From Micrococcus cohnii (lineage in GTDB: Bacteria; Actinomycetota; Actinomycetes; Actinomycetales; Micrococcaceae): a DNA stretch of 64,000 bases. The DNA lies in the NCBI RefSeq assembly GCF_014205175.1, contig NZ_JACHNA010000001.1, forward strand, positions 1,054,001-1,118,000, written 5' to 3'. A program made the position numbers and the translations under genes. This document shows positions 35,379 to 44,106 of this stretch, in pieces. The notes beneath the pieces are model-generated. The model saw nothing but the letters and a program-made list of their open reading frames with translations, ran no database searches and was not told where the DNA came from. Every line of letters begins with the position of its first letter. The first letter of the stretch is position 1.

Positions 35379-35409
35379 GAGCGCGTCCGGACAGCTGCCG
35401 GACGCGCTC
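35379..35409 (-). terminator. Hairpin between parA and rluB, probable terminator
   Basis: A perfect 12-bp inverted repeat (GAGCGCGTCCGG/CCGGACGCGCTC, loop of seven) lies in the 195-bp gap after parA. No T-run follows, so termination strength is uncertain. Confidence 0.5.
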
Positions 35410-35546
35410 GTCCCATTCTCGCAGACGCATGGTCGCAGGTCACCGTGTCGGTGGGCACGCGGCCCACGGCGGAGGGCCTGGCAGGGAACGTCAGTAGTCG
35501 ATGTGTTCCCACGCCGACGGCTCCGCTGAGCTTGGCCGTCGTCGAC

Positions 35547-36434
35547 TCACGGCGCCCCGCCGCGGCAGATCAGCTCGCGGGCGAGCTGCTGGTACGCCTT
35601 GGCGCCCTCGTGGTTGCGGGCGAATGCGGTGATCGGCGCGGCCGCCACCGTGGCGTCGGCGAACTTGATTGAGCGCTTGATCACTGTTTCGAACACCTTG
35701 TCCCCGAAACCAGAGACGAGCGAGCCGACGACCTCCTTGGAGTGCAGGGTGCGCTGGTCGAACATCGTGGCGAGCACGCCGTCGATCTCCAGCTCCGGGT
35801 TGAGCCGGTCCTGGACCTTCTCGATGGTCTCGACCAGCAGGGCGACGGCCCGCAGGGCGAAGAACTCGGCGGTCAGCGGAATGATCACGCCGTGCGAGGC
35901 CGTCAGCGCGTTGACGGTGAGCAGGCCGAGCGAGGGCTGGCAGTCGATCAGCACGACGTCGTAGTCGTCACGCACCTGCCGCAGGGCGCGTTCCAACACC
36001 TGCTCGCGGGCGACCTCATTGACGAGCTGCACCTCGGCGGCCGAGAGGTCGATGTTCGCCGGCAGCAAGTCCATGTTCTCAACGTTCGTCGGCAGGATCG
36101 CGTCGCGGGCGGTCGTCTTGCGTTCCATGAGCACGTTGTAGACCGTGACGTCGAGTTCGTGCGGGCTCGTGCCCAGCCCCGCGGACAGCGCACCCTGCGG
36201 GTCGAAGTCCACCATCAGCACGCGGCGGCCGTATCCGGCGAGCGCGGCGCCGAGGTTGATCGTGGAGGTGGTCTTCCCGACCCCGCCCTTCTGGTTCACC
36301 ATCGAGATGATCCGGGCGGGGCCGTGGCCGTCCAGCGGCGGTGGCTCAGGGAAGTCGTGCTTGGGCCGGCCCGTGGGCCCCAGCACCGGCTCGCCCTTGA
36401 TGGTCATCACGGGGATGGGCTCGTACGAGGTCAC
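35547..36434 (-). CDS. parA: ParA/Soj-family ATPase
   Basis: This is a Walker-type ATPase of the chromosome-partition family. The 295-residue product has the deviant Walker A motif MVNQKGGVGKTTSTINLGAAL, the switch segment MVDFDPQGALSAGLG and LIDCQPSLGLLTVNAL (Walker B region). GTG 36434 was chosen for AGAGGAG upstream and family length. An in-frame ATG at 36497 with TAGGGT 9 nt before it would add 21 residues and may be used from a leaderless transcript. No parB is adjacent. In other actinobacteria this paralogue heads parA-scpA-scpB-rluB; scpAB are missing here. Confidence 0.9.
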   Translation of the reverse strand: MTSYEPIPVMTIKGEPVLGPTGRPKHDFPEPPPLDGHGPARIISMVNQKGGVGKTTSTINLGAALAGYGRRVLMVDFDPQGALSAGLGTSPHELDVTVYNVLMERKTTARDAILPTNVENMDLLPANIDLSAAEVQLVNEVAREQVLERALRQVRDDYDVVLIDCQPSLGLLTVNALTASHGVIIPLTAEFFALRAVALLVETIEKVQDRLNPELEIDGVLATMFDQRTLHSKEVVGSLVSGFGDKVFETVIKRSIKFADATVAAAPITAFARNHEGAKAYQQLARELICRGGAP

Positions 36435-36601
36435 GGTGTGCCGGCTCCTCTGTTGGTTCGGGAAAGGGTCGCTCTCGGCCCCGGGACGCCGGGGCATGTC
36501 GGATCTACCCTAGACCCTCCGCCGGTCCCGTCACGGCGGACCGGGCCGCTCCCGGCGAGGTGCCGCCGGGCTCGGGCCCGTCCACGCCGGATCGCGCCGG
36601 T

Positions 36602-37396
36602 TCAGGACGTGTAGAAGCCGGTGTCCTTCACGAGGTCGCCCTCGGTCGTCGGAACCGTCAGGACATAGCGGCCGAGGCGACCGTAGGCGTCCAGGAACGC
36701 CTGGGTGATCTGATACGAGTCGGCGAAGCAGTCCGAGTAGAAGCTCATCGCCGCGCCGGCAGCCGACATGTCGAGGGTGATGCCCCCCTGGCCGTCGGAG
36801 AGCATGAACATGCGGGCTTCCTCGAGGGACAGCGTCGTCTGGTACTCGTACATTCGATAGGCCGCGAAGGTGCCGGAGAACGGCTGCACCGGCGGGGTTG
36901 AGGTGCGCACCGGCACGCTCCACGCGCCCGAGTCGTTCCGTCCCGGGTACCAGTCGCGGATGTTGTCGTCCCATTCCGGGTGCTCCGGCCGCCAGAAGGT
37001 GAGGGTGATCGGGCCCGTGAGCTGCTCCGCGGTCAGGTTGGTGACGCTGATCCACGACTCGCGCGTGCAGGACCCCTGGTCCGAGGTGATCACATCGTCC
37101 GTGCCGTACATCTGAAATCGCGTGCGCCACGGGTAGTCGCTCGTGGGAGCACCGCAGGCGCCCTGGGTTCCGCGCATGTCGGGGACAGAGCAGGTCGACG
37201 TGTAGGGGTCGGCGACGCCACGCCCGGAGAACCAGAGCTGAGAGGAGAGCACGGGCGGTTCGGTCGGGGTCGGGACGGAACCGGCGAGAGCAGGGGCGGC
37301 CGCGGCCGCGGCAACCGCAGGGGCGGCCCAAGCGACGCCGGCGGCGACTCGACGGCGACTGATGGTGCGATGAACGGTGGACTCGCTGACGTGCAT
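36602..37396 (-). CDS. Secreted protein of unknown function with twin-arginine-like signal
   Basis: I do not recognise the mature domain. The 264-residue product opens with a signal resembling the Tat type: TISRRRVAAGVAW at about 11-23, an alanine-rich core and likely cleavage after ALA near residue 38. The mature part starts with a Pro/Thr stretch and is rich in W, Y, T and D, with four cysteines (in TCSVPD, GACGAP, GSCTRE and SDCFAD), possibly two disulfides. The hydrophobicity suggests a soluble or wall-attached protein, and no sorting signal is seen. ATG 37396 was preferred because the upstream ATG at 37498 lies within a candidate promoter. It is flanked by parA and the acyl-CoA synthetase gene, with no operon partner. 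Confidence 0.7.
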   Translation of the reverse strand: MHVSESTVHRTISRRRVAAGVAWAAPAVAAAAAAPALAGSVPTPTEPPVLSSQLWFSGRGVADPYTSTCSVPDMRGTQGACGAPTSDYPWRTRFQMYGTDDVITSDQGSCTRESWISVTNLTAEQLTGPITLTFWRPEHPEWDDNIRDWYPGRNDSGAWSVPVRTSTPPVQPFSGTFAAYRMYEYQTTLSLEEARMFMLSDGQGGITLDMSAAGAAMSFYSDCFADSYQITQAFLDAYGRLGRYVLTVPTTEGDLVKDTGFYTS

Positions 37397-37489
37397 GGGA
37401 GGGACGGCCTTCCTTGTCGAGGTTCGCGACACATCCGAGGGATGCGGTCGCGACGGCGGCCCGGATACCTGGAACACTCGTATCGAAAC

Positions 37490-37517
37490 ACTATGCACAC
37501 AGTATTCGCTCAGGCAA
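37490..37517 (-). promoter_or_regulatory. Candidate promoter of the secreted-protein gene
   Basis: In an AT-rich island (about 37480-37570) the minus strand shows TTGCCT (37517-37512) and CATAGT (37495-37490) 16 bp apart, giving a leader of about 87 nt. The remainder of the island holds no gene. Confidence 0.35.
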
Positions 37518-37571
37518 TTGAAAAATCATGAGCCACTATGAGTCACAGTCAGAAAACAGTATAAACACGGA

Positions 37572-39545
37572 TCATGATTCTGCGCCGACGCTTCCATGGC
37601 GCACGCTCGCCCCGATCCGCGCCCTCAGCGACTCGAGCGCGGCGGCATCCTCGATCGTCGAGGGCACCGTCACCTCGTCGCCGTCGGCCATCTGACGCAT
37701 GGTTTTGCGCAGGATCTTGCCGGAGCGGGTCTTCGGCAGCGCCTCGACGATGACGACGTCCTTGAAGTCCGCCACCGGGCCGACGGTCTTCCGCACGATC
37801 AGCCGCAGCTCGTCGAGCAGGGCCGACTCGTCCTCACCTCCCACGGCGGGTGCGGCCTGGTCGGACGTGAGCACGACGTAGCCGGCGGGACGCTGGCCCT
37901 TCATCTCGTCAGAGACTCCGATCACCGCACACTCCGCCACACGGGGATGCGCGGCCAGGGCGGCCTCGAGCGTGCCGGTGGACAGACGATGCCCGGAGAC
38001 GTTGATGACGTCGTCCGTGCGCCCGAGCACGAACACGTAGCCGTCCTCGTCGATCAGGCCGGAGTCGCCCGTGGCGTAGTGGCCCTCGAACGCCGAGAGG
38101 TAGGAGTCGATGTAGCGCTGGTCGTCGCCCCACAGCGTCGTCAGGGCCCCCGGGGGCAGCGGGAGCCGGACGGCGATGTTGCCCTCCTCCCCCGCGGGCA
38201 CGGGCTCACCCGTGCCGTCGAGCACGACGACCTCGTAACCGGGCGACGGCACGCAGCTGGATCCCGTCTTCACCGGCAGTGGCTCAAGGCCCACGGGGTT
38301 GGCCGCGATGGCCCAGCCGGTCTCGGTCTGCCACCAGTGGTCGATGACGTCCATGCCGAGGAGGGATTCGGCCCACTTCTGCGTCTCGGGCTCGAGGCGC
38401 TCGCCAGCGGCGTAGAAGTGCTTCAAGCACGAGAGGTCATGGCCCCGCATGAGCTCGCCGTCCGGGTCGGCCTTGCGGATCGCGCGCAGCGCGGTCGGCG
38501 CCGTGAAGAACGAGCGCACCCCGTGTTCGGCGACGAGCCGCCAGAACGCTCCCGCATCGGGGGTTCCGACGGGCTTGCCCTCGTAGAGGACGGTCGTGGC
38601 GCCGGCCAGCAGGGGCCCGTAGACGATGTACGAGTGCCCGACCACCCAGCCGACGTCGGAGGCCGTGCACATGACCTGCCCCGGGCCGACGTCGTAGATG
38701 TTCTCCATGGTCCACGTCAACGCGACGGCGTGGCCTCCGTTGTCCCGCACGACTCCCTTGGGCCTGCCCGTCGTGCCGGAGGTATAGAGCACGTACAGCG
38801 GATCGGTCGCGGACACGTCCACGCACCCGGCCGGCTCAGCGGCCTCGACGGTCTCGGCCCAGTCGACCCAGTCCGCGCTGCCGCGATCGGCCACGTCGGC
38901 CAGCGCACTCTCGAACCCCTCGCGGTGGTGCACGAACACGGTGCGCACCGGGTGCTCGGCCGTCTCGAGGGCCTCGGCGACGGCAGGCAGGTACTCCACG
39001 CGACGCTTGGGCTCGATCCCACCGCTGGCGGTGAGGACGACGTCGGGTGTGGCGTCGTCGATGCGGGCGGCCAGCTCCTTCGGGGCGAAGCCGCCGAAGA
39101 CGACCGAGTGGACGGCGCCGAGCCGGGCGCACGCGAGCATCGCGATCGGCGCCTGCGGGATCATCGGCAGGTAGATCAGCACCCGGTCGCCCTTGCCCAC
39201 ACCGGCACCCGCGAGGGCCCCGGCGAGCGCGGCGACCTCGGCAGTGAGCTCGTCATAGGTGTAGCCCGTGACGGTCCCGGTGACGGCGGAGTCGTGAATC
39301 AGGGCGAGCCGATCGCCGCGGCCGGCCACCACATGGCGGTCGAGGCAGTTGTGCGCCGTGTTCAGCACTCCGTCGGGGAACCAACGGTACAGCGGCGCAT
39401 CGGAGTCGTCGACGGCCCGGGTCGGTGCGACGGACCAGTCGACGGCCCGGGCGGCGTCGAGCCAGAAGCGGTCTCGGTCCTGGAGGGAGGCGCGGTGGGC
39501 CTCGACGTAGGAGGTGGAGGCGTCGGTGCGGGATGTCGTGTCCAT
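37572..39545 (-). CDS. prpE: Propionyl-CoA synthetase-like acyl-CoA ligase (PrpE type)
   Basis: This AMP-forming short-chain acyl-CoA synthetase has 657 residues. Core motifs are YTSGTTGRPKGVVRDNGGH (AMP-binding), HWWQTETGWAIAANP, HYATGDSGLIDEDGYVFVLGRTDDVINVSGHRLSTG and the C-terminal KTRSGKILRKTMRQ with the acetylatable lysine. The GxVRDxGGHxVAL form is typical of PrpE/ACSS3 rather than acetyl-CoA synthetase, and divergence from gntR-prpDBC supports propionate as substrate. ATG 39545 follows TATTTT ending 7 nt upstream, so the mRNA is probably leaderless. A GntR-type palindrome lies just behind its -35. An acetate-preferring enzyme is the alternative. Confidence 0.87.
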   Translation of the reverse strand: MDTTSRTDASTSYVEAHRASLQDRDRFWLDAARAVDWSVAPTRAVDDSDAPLYRWFPDGVLNTAHNCLDRHVVAGRGDRLALIHDSAVTGTVTGYTYDELTAEVAALAGALAGAGVGKGDRVLIYLPMIPQAPIAMLACARLGAVHSVVFGGFAPKELAARIDDATPDVVLTASGGIEPKRRVEYLPAVAEALETAEHPVRTVFVHHREGFESALADVADRGSADWVDWAETVEAAEPAGCVDVSATDPLYVLYTSGTTGRPKGVVRDNGGHAVALTWTMENIYDVGPGQVMCTASDVGWVVGHSYIVYGPLLAGATTVLYEGKPVGTPDAGAFWRLVAEHGVRSFFTAPTALRAIRKADPDGELMRGHDLSCLKHFYAAGERLEPETQKWAESLLGMDVIDHWWQTETGWAIAANPVGLEPLPVKTGSSCVPSPGYEVVVLDGTGEPVPAGEEGNIAVRLPLPPGALTTLWGDDQRYIDSYLSAFEGHYATGDSGLIDEDGYVFVLGRTDDVINVSGHRLSTGTLEAALAAHPRVAECAVIGVSDEMKGQRPAGYVVLTSDQAAPAVGGEDESALLDELRLIVRKTVGPVADFKDVVIVEALPKTRSGKILRKTMRQMADGDEVTVPSTIEDAAALESLRARIGASVRHGSVGAES

Positions 39546-39551
39546 GACCCT

Positions 39552-39580
39552 AAAATAGTGTTCCAGCTCACCAACAGCAA
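39552..39580 (-). promoter_or_regulatory. Promoter of the prpE-like gene
   Basis: TTGCTG (39580-39575) and TATTTT (39557-39552) are 17 bp apart on the minus strand. The predicted transcription start coincides with the ATG at 39545. Confidence 0.68.
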
Positions 39581-39585
39581 GGGAT

Positions 39586-39595
39586 ATGTATACAT
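39586..39595. promoter_or_regulatory. GntR-type operator, prpE-proximal
   Basis: ATGTATACAT is a perfect 10-bp palindrome lying five bases upstream of the prpE -35 box. It shares the 8-bp core TGTATACA with a second site 54 bp away. Confidence 0.65.
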
Positions 39596-39648
39596 TCGAT
39601 GCTCCAATGAGCCGAAGACTCCTTGGGGGCGGCACCCCTCGCCGACCT

Positions 39649-39658
39649 GTGTATACAC
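39649..39658. promoter_or_regulatory. GntR-type operator, overlapping the gntR -10 box
   Basis: GTGTATACAC is a perfect palindrome whose right half is contained in TACACT (39654-39659), the probable -10 box of gntR, 6 nt before its ATG. Binding here would autoregulate the gntR-prpDBC operon. Confidence 0.65.
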
Positions 39659-39665
39659 TGGTGGC

Positions 39666-40355
39666 ATGCGTGCAAGTGATCGGGCCTACACGAGCCTCAA
39701 AGCCGAGATCCTCGACTGGACTCTGCTCCCGGGCACCGTCCTGGGCGAGGTGGAGCAGGCCGAGCGCCTCGGCACCTCCCGCACGCCCGTGCGCGAGGCC
39801 CTCTCTCGGCTGGTCGCCGACGGCCTGGCCGAGCAGAACGCCGGCCGCGGCGTCGTGGTCGCGGACCTCTCCCTCGAGCAGGCCGACCAGCTGTTCGACC
39901 TGCGCATCGCCCTCGAGTCGCTGCTCGCCCGCCGCGCCGCCGAGCGGGCTACGGCCGAGGACGCCAGTCGGCTCGGCGACCTGGCGACGCGCTTCGCCGA
40001 GGCCGCGACCCCGCTGGGCGAGGGCGCTGACCCGCACGAGTACTACGAGCTGACCTCGACGCTGGACGCGAGCCTCGACGCGGCGGCGGACAACCCGTAC
40101 CTCGTCTCGACACTGCGCACCCTGCGCCTGCACCTGGCGCGACTTCGGCGCCTCGCCGCGAACGACCGACGCCGGCTGGCGGCCTCGGCCCTCGAGCACG
40201 CCGACATCGCGCAGGCCGTGGCCGACGGGGCGGCCGAGCTGGCCGAGGCCACGACGCGCGTCCACCTGCACCACGCGTTCCACCATCTGACCCGGCACAC
40301 CACCGACGCCGGCGGCGCCGCGCTGCTGAGCCCGACCGAAGGAGAGTCCGCATGA
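39666..40355 (+). CDS. GntR-family (FCD/FadR subfamily) regulator of the prp locus
   Basis: The 229-residue product has an N-terminal winged helix-turn-helix at about 5-70 ([46 protein letters not shown]) and an all-helical FCD ligand domain with [20 protein letters not shown] histidine-rich tail ([13 protein letters not shown]) includes candidate metal or ligand-binding residues. The gene opens the operon and overlaps prpD by ATGA. TACACT ends 7 nt before its ATG, so the mRNA is probably leaderless, and that box lies in one of two palindromes. The likely ligand is a propionate or methylcitrate-pathway intermediate, by inference from context. Most prp operons use PrpR of other families. Confidence 0.88.
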   Translation: MRASDRAYTSLKAEILDWTLLPGTVLGEVEQAERLGTSRTPVREALSRLVADGLAEQNAGRGVVVADLSLEQADQLFDLRIALESLLARRAAERATAEDASRLGDLATRFAEAATPLGEGADPHEYYELTSTLDASLDAAADNPYLVSTLRTLRLHLARLRRLAANDRRRLAASALEHADIAQAVADGAAELAEATTRVHLHHAFHHLTRHTTDAGGAALLSPTEGESA

Positions 40356-41878
40356 AGAACCACCACGTCCGCGTCCACCGCTCGGAGGAGAACCTCGAGC
40401 GCAAGGACCAGCTCGCCTGGAAGCTCGCCGAGGTCGCCGTCGACGAGGTCGAGGTGCTGCCCGAGGTCGAGGAGATGATCATCAACCGGATCATCGACAA
40501 CGCCGCCGTCGCCGTCGCCTCCCTCACGCGCGAGCCCATCGTGGCCGCCCGCGCCCAGGCCCTGAGCCACCCGGTCTCTCGCCACGGCTCCGGCGCCACC
40601 GTGTTCGGCATCGCCGAGAAGGTCTCCCCCGAATGGGCGGCCTGGGCCAACGGCGTGGCGGTGCGCGAGCTGGACTACCACGACACCTTCCTGGCCGCCG
40701 AGTACTCCCACCCCGGCGACAACATCCCGCCGATCCTCGCGGTCGCCCAGCACGCAGGCCGCTCCGGCCGGGACCTGATCCGCGGCATCGCCACCGGCTA
40801 CGAGGTGCAGGTCGACCTCGTGAAGTCGATCTGCCTGCACAAACACAAGATCGACCACGTCGCCCACATCGGCCCGTCCGCGTCCGCGGGCATCGGCACC
40901 CTGCTCGGCCTGGATACCGAGACCGTGTTCCAGGCCATCGGTCAGGGTCTGCACACCACGACGGCGACCCGCCAGTCCCGCAAGGGCGAGATCTCCACGT
41001 GGAAGGCTCACGCCCCCGCGTTCGCCGGGAAGATGGCGGTCGAGGCCGCCGACCGCGCGATGCGCGGCCAGACCTCCCCCGTGCCGATCTACGAGGGCGA
41101 GGACGGCGTGATCGCTTGGATGCTCGACGGCAAGGACGCCCGCTACGAGGTGCCGCTGCCCGAGAAGGGCGAGGCCAAGCGCGGCATCCTGGACACCTAC
41201 ACGAAGGAGCACTCCGCCGAGTACCAGGCTCAGGCCTGGATCGACCTGGCCCGCAAGCTCCACACCGAGCACCCCGAGACCACGGACCCGGCCAACGTGG
41301 AGAAGGTCCTCATCAAGACCTCCCACCACACCCACTACGTGATCGGCTCCGGCGCGAACGACCCGCAGAAGTATGACCCCACGGCCTCCCGCGAGACCCT
41401 CGACCACTCGATCCCGTACATCTTCACCGTCGCCCTGCAGGACGGCACCTGGCACCACGTGGACTCCTACGCCCCCGAGCGGGCCGGCCGCGAGGACACC
41501 GTTGCCCTGTGGCACAAGGTGACCACCGTGGAGGACCCGGAGTGGACCCGCCGATACCACTCCAACGACCTCACCCAGAAGGCCTTCGGCGGCGCCGTCG
41601 AGATCACCCTGACGGACGGCACCGTGATCACCGACGAGATCGCCGTGGCCGACGCCCACCCGCTCGGGGCGCGCCCGTTCGCCCGCGAGCAGTACATCGC
41701 CAAGTTCCGCACGCTCGCCGAGGGCATCGTGACCCCGCAGGAGCAGGACCGTTTCCTGGACGCCGTCCAGCGCCTGGCAGAGCTCGGCCCAGGCGAGCTG
41801 GACCAGCTCAACGTGGTCGCCGACCAGTCCGTCCTCTCCCCGGCCGACCTCGAGAACGCACCGAAGGGACTGTTCTGA
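40352..41878 (+). CDS. prpD: 2-Methylcitrate dehydratase PrpD
   Basis: PrpD dehydrates 2-methylcitrate in the methylcitrate cycle. The 508-residue product belongs to the MmgE/PrpD family: [10 protein letters not shown] near the start, [33 protein letters not shown] (the family substrate loop), [19 protein letters not shown] and a C-terminal half with [17 protein letters not shown] 40352 overlaps gntR, with GGAGAG upstream. Its stop shares TGATG with prpB. Its place between regulator and lyase shows a single catabolic unit. Confidence 0.95.
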   Translation: MKNHHVRVHRSEENLERKDQLAWKLAEVAVDEVEVLPEVEEMIINRIIDNAAVAVASLTREPIVAARAQALSHPVSRHGSGATVFGIAEKVSPEWAAWANGVAVRELDYHDTFLAAEYSHPGDNIPPILAVAQHAGRSGRDLIRGIATGYEVQVDLVKSICLHKHKIDHVAHIGPSASAGIGTLLGLDTETVFQAIGQGLHTTTATRQSRKGEISTWKAHAPAFAGKMAVEAADRAMRGQTSPVPIYEGEDGVIAWMLDGKDARYEVPLPEKGEAKRGILDTYTKEHSAEYQAQAWIDLARKLHTEHPETTDPANVEKVLIKTSHHTHYVIGSGANDPQKYDPTASRETLDHSIPYIFTVALQDGTWHHVDSYAPERAGREDTVALWHKVTTVEDPEWTRRYHSNDLTQKAFGGAVEITLTDGTVITDEIAVADAHPLGARPFAREQYIAKFRTLAEGIVTPQEQDRFLDAVQRLAELGPGELDQLNVVADQSVLSPADLENAPKGLF

Positions 41879-42816
41879 TGCTGTACTCGACGCTCACCCC
41901 CGAACAGAAGCGCGCGAACCTGCGCGAGCTGCTGCAGCCCGGCGCGGCGGTGCCGTTCCCCGGAGCGTTCACCCCGCTCAGCGCGAAGATCATCCAGGAC
42001 AAGGGATTCTCCGGCGTCTACATCTCAGGCGGCGTCCTGGCCAATGAGCTCGGCCTGCCCGACGTCGGGCTGACCACCCTGACGGAAGTCGCCCAGCGCG
42101 GCGGACAGATCGCCCGACTGACGGACCTGCCATGCCTGCTCGACGCGGACACAGGATTCGGTGAACCCATGAACGTGGCCCGCACGGTGCAGGAACTCGA
42201 GAACGCCGGACTGGCCGGCTGCCACATCGAGGACCAGTTCAATCCGAAACGCTGCGGCCACCTCGACGGCAAGAACATGGTGGACCTTGAGACCGCCGTC
42301 AAGCGCATCCGGGCCGCTGTCGACGCCCGCCGGGACCGGAACTTCCTGATCATGGCCCGCACCGACCTGCGTGCCGTCGAGGGCCTGGACGCGGCGATCG
42401 CCCGCATGAAGGCGCTCGTCGAGGCCGGCGCGGACGCGATCTTCCCCGAGGCCCTCAAGGACCTCGGCGAGTTCGAGACCGTCTGCCGCGAACTGAAGCC
42501 ACTCGGGGTACCGGTGCTGGCGAATATGACCGAGTTCGGCAAGTCCGAGCTGTTCACGCGCGAGCAGCTGGCTGCCGCCGGGATCGCCATGGTCATATAC
42601 CCGGTCACGCTGCAGCGCGCCGCCATGGGCGCCATCGAGCGCGTCCTCGACACGATCGATGCCGAAGGCAGCCAGCAGAGCCAGGTCGAGCACATGCAGA
42701 CCCGCGCGCGTCTCTACGAGGTCGTGGACTACGAGGGCTACAACCGCTTCGACACCGGCATCTTCAACTTCGACGTGCCGACCGAGGACGTCGCATCCAA
42801 TCACGCCAACCTGTGA
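41878..42816 (+). CDS. prpB: 2-Methylisocitrate lyase PrpB
   Basis: PrpB cleaves 2-methylisocitrate to pyruvate and succinate. The 312-residue TIM-barrel product of the isocitrate-lyase superfamily has YISGGVLANELGLPDVGL, LLDADTGFGEPMNVARTV (metal-binding aspartates), and the catalytic loop PKRCGHLDGK with the cysteine at about 122. FLIMARTDLRAVEGLDAAI and NMTEFGKSELFT follow. ATG 41878 is one base into the prpD stop (TGATG). The KRCGH loop and short length distinguish it from true isocitrate lyase. Confidence 0.95.
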   Translation: MLYSTLTPEQKRANLRELLQPGAAVPFPGAFTPLSAKIIQDKGFSGVYISGGVLANELGLPDVGLTTLTEVAQRGGQIARLTDLPCLLDADTGFGEPMNVARTVQELENAGLAGCHIEDQFNPKRCGHLDGKNMVDLETAVKRIRAAVDARRDRNFLIMARTDLRAVEGLDAAIARMKALVEAGADAIFPEALKDLGEFETVCRELKPLGVPVLANMTEFGKSELFTREQLAAAGIAMVIYPVTLQRAAMGAIERVLDTIDAEGSQQSQVEHMQTRARLYEVVDYEGYNRFDTGIFNFDVPTEDVASNHANL

Positions 42817-42860
42817 CGGTCCGCGCCGTCGCACTCCCCCGCCCATAGAGGAGGCACATC

Positions 42861-44006
42861 ATGTCCGACACCGAGATGAAGAAGGGCCTGGCCGGCGTCG
42901 TCGTGGACACCACGGCGATCTCCAAGGTCAATCCTGAGACCAACTCCCTGCTCTACCGCGGCTACCCGGTCCAGGACCTCGCGGCGTCCCAGCCGTTCGA
43001 GGCCGTCGCCTGGCTACTGTGGACCGGCGAGCTGCCCACGAACGCCGAACTGGCCGAGTTCCAGCGGTTCGAGCGCTCCCACCGAGCCCTGGACGCGAAG
43101 GTGCGCCAGGCGATCGACCTGCTGCCGACGGACTGTCATCCCATGGACGTGGGCCGTACCGCCGTCTCCGTGCTCGGTGCGAACCACCCGCAGGCGGAGG
43201 ACTCCTCCCCCGAGGCCGAGCTCGAGAAGGCGAAGGCCCTGTTCGCGGCGTTCCCCGCGGTCGTCGCGTACGACCAGCGCCGCCGCCGCGGCCAGGAGCC
43301 GGTCGAGCCGCGCGACGACCTGGACTACGCGGCGAACTTCCTGTGGATGACGTTCGGCGAGGAACAGCCGGAGGCGGTCGTCGACGCGTTCCGCGTGTCG
43401 ATGGTGCTGTACGCCGAGCACTCGTTCAATGCATCCACGTTCACGGCGCGCGTGATCACCTCGACCCTGTCGGACCTGCACTCGGCCGTCACCGGTGCCA
43501 TCGGCGCCCTGAAGGGTCCGCTGCACGGCGGCGCGAACGAGGCCGTCATGCACACCTTCGAAGAGATCGGCATCCGCGAGGACGAGTCCCGCGAGGACGC
43601 CGCCGCCCGGGCGAAAGCCTGGATGGAGGACGCCCTGGCCCAGAAGAAGAAGGTCATGGGCTTCGGCCACCGCGTGTACAAGAACGGCGACTCGCGGGTG
43701 CCGACCATGAAGGCCGCGCTGGACCGGATGATCGAGCACTACGGCCGCCAGGAGATGCTCGGCCTCTACGACGGCCTCGAGGCCGCGATGGAGGAGGCGA
43801 AGCAGATCAAGCCGAACCTCGACTACCCGGCGGGCCCGACCTACCACCTGATGGGCTTCGACACCGAGATGTTCACGCCTCTGTTCATCGCCTCACGCAT
43901 CACCGGCTGGACGGCGCACATCATGGAGCAGCGCGCGTCCAACGCGCTGATCCGACCGCTCTCGGCCTACGACGGTCCGGACCAGCGGGAGCTGCCCGGC
44001 GCCTGA
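42861..44006 (+). CDS. prpC: 2-Methylcitrate synthase PrpC (citrate synthase family)
   Basis: PrpC condenses propionyl-CoA with oxaloacetate. The 381-residue product has the citrate synthase catalytic triad in LHGGANEAVMHTF, GFGHRVYKNGDSRVP and GFDTEMFTPLFIASRITGWTAHIMEQ. The context (prpD-prpB upstream) assigns it to 2-methylcitrate rather than TCA citrate, though such enzymes often accept acetyl-CoA too. ATG 42861 has an excellent site, GAGGAGG, 7 nt upstream after a 44-nt gap. A GC-rich hairpin follows its stop. Confidence 0.93.
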   Translation: MSDTEMKKGLAGVVVDTTAISKVNPETNSLLYRGYPVQDLAASQPFEAVAWLLWTGELPTNAELAEFQRFERSHRALDAKVRQAIDLLPTDCHPMDVGRTAVSVLGANHPQAEDSSPEAELEKAKALFAAFPAVVAYDQRRRRGQEPVEPRDDLDYAANFLWMTFGEEQPEAVVDAFRVSMVLYAEHSFNASTFTARVITSTLSDLHSAVTGAIGALKGPLHGGANEAVMHTFEEIGIREDESREDAAARAKAWMEDALAQKKKVMGFGHRVYKNGDSRVPTMKAALDRMIEHYGRQEMLGLYDGLEAAMEEAKQIKPNLDYPAGPTYHLMGFDTEMFTPLFIASRITGWTAHIMEQRASNALIRPLSAYDGPDQRELPGA

Positions 44007-44029
44007 CGCCGCTCCACGACCGCGGACCA

Positions 44030-44077
44030 CGACGCCGTCCCGCCCGCCCCGGACTCGGAGCAGGCGGGGCGGCGTCG
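44030..44077 (+). terminator. Hairpin after prpC, probable terminator
   Basis: A 15-bp stem with one G·T pair (44030-44044 with 44063-44077) begins 23 nt beyond the prpC stop. No T-run follows. It may also insulate against the convergent gene at 44107. Confidence 0.5.
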
Positions 44078-44106
44078 ATGTCAGAAGACGCTACCGGGCG
44101 CCCCGT

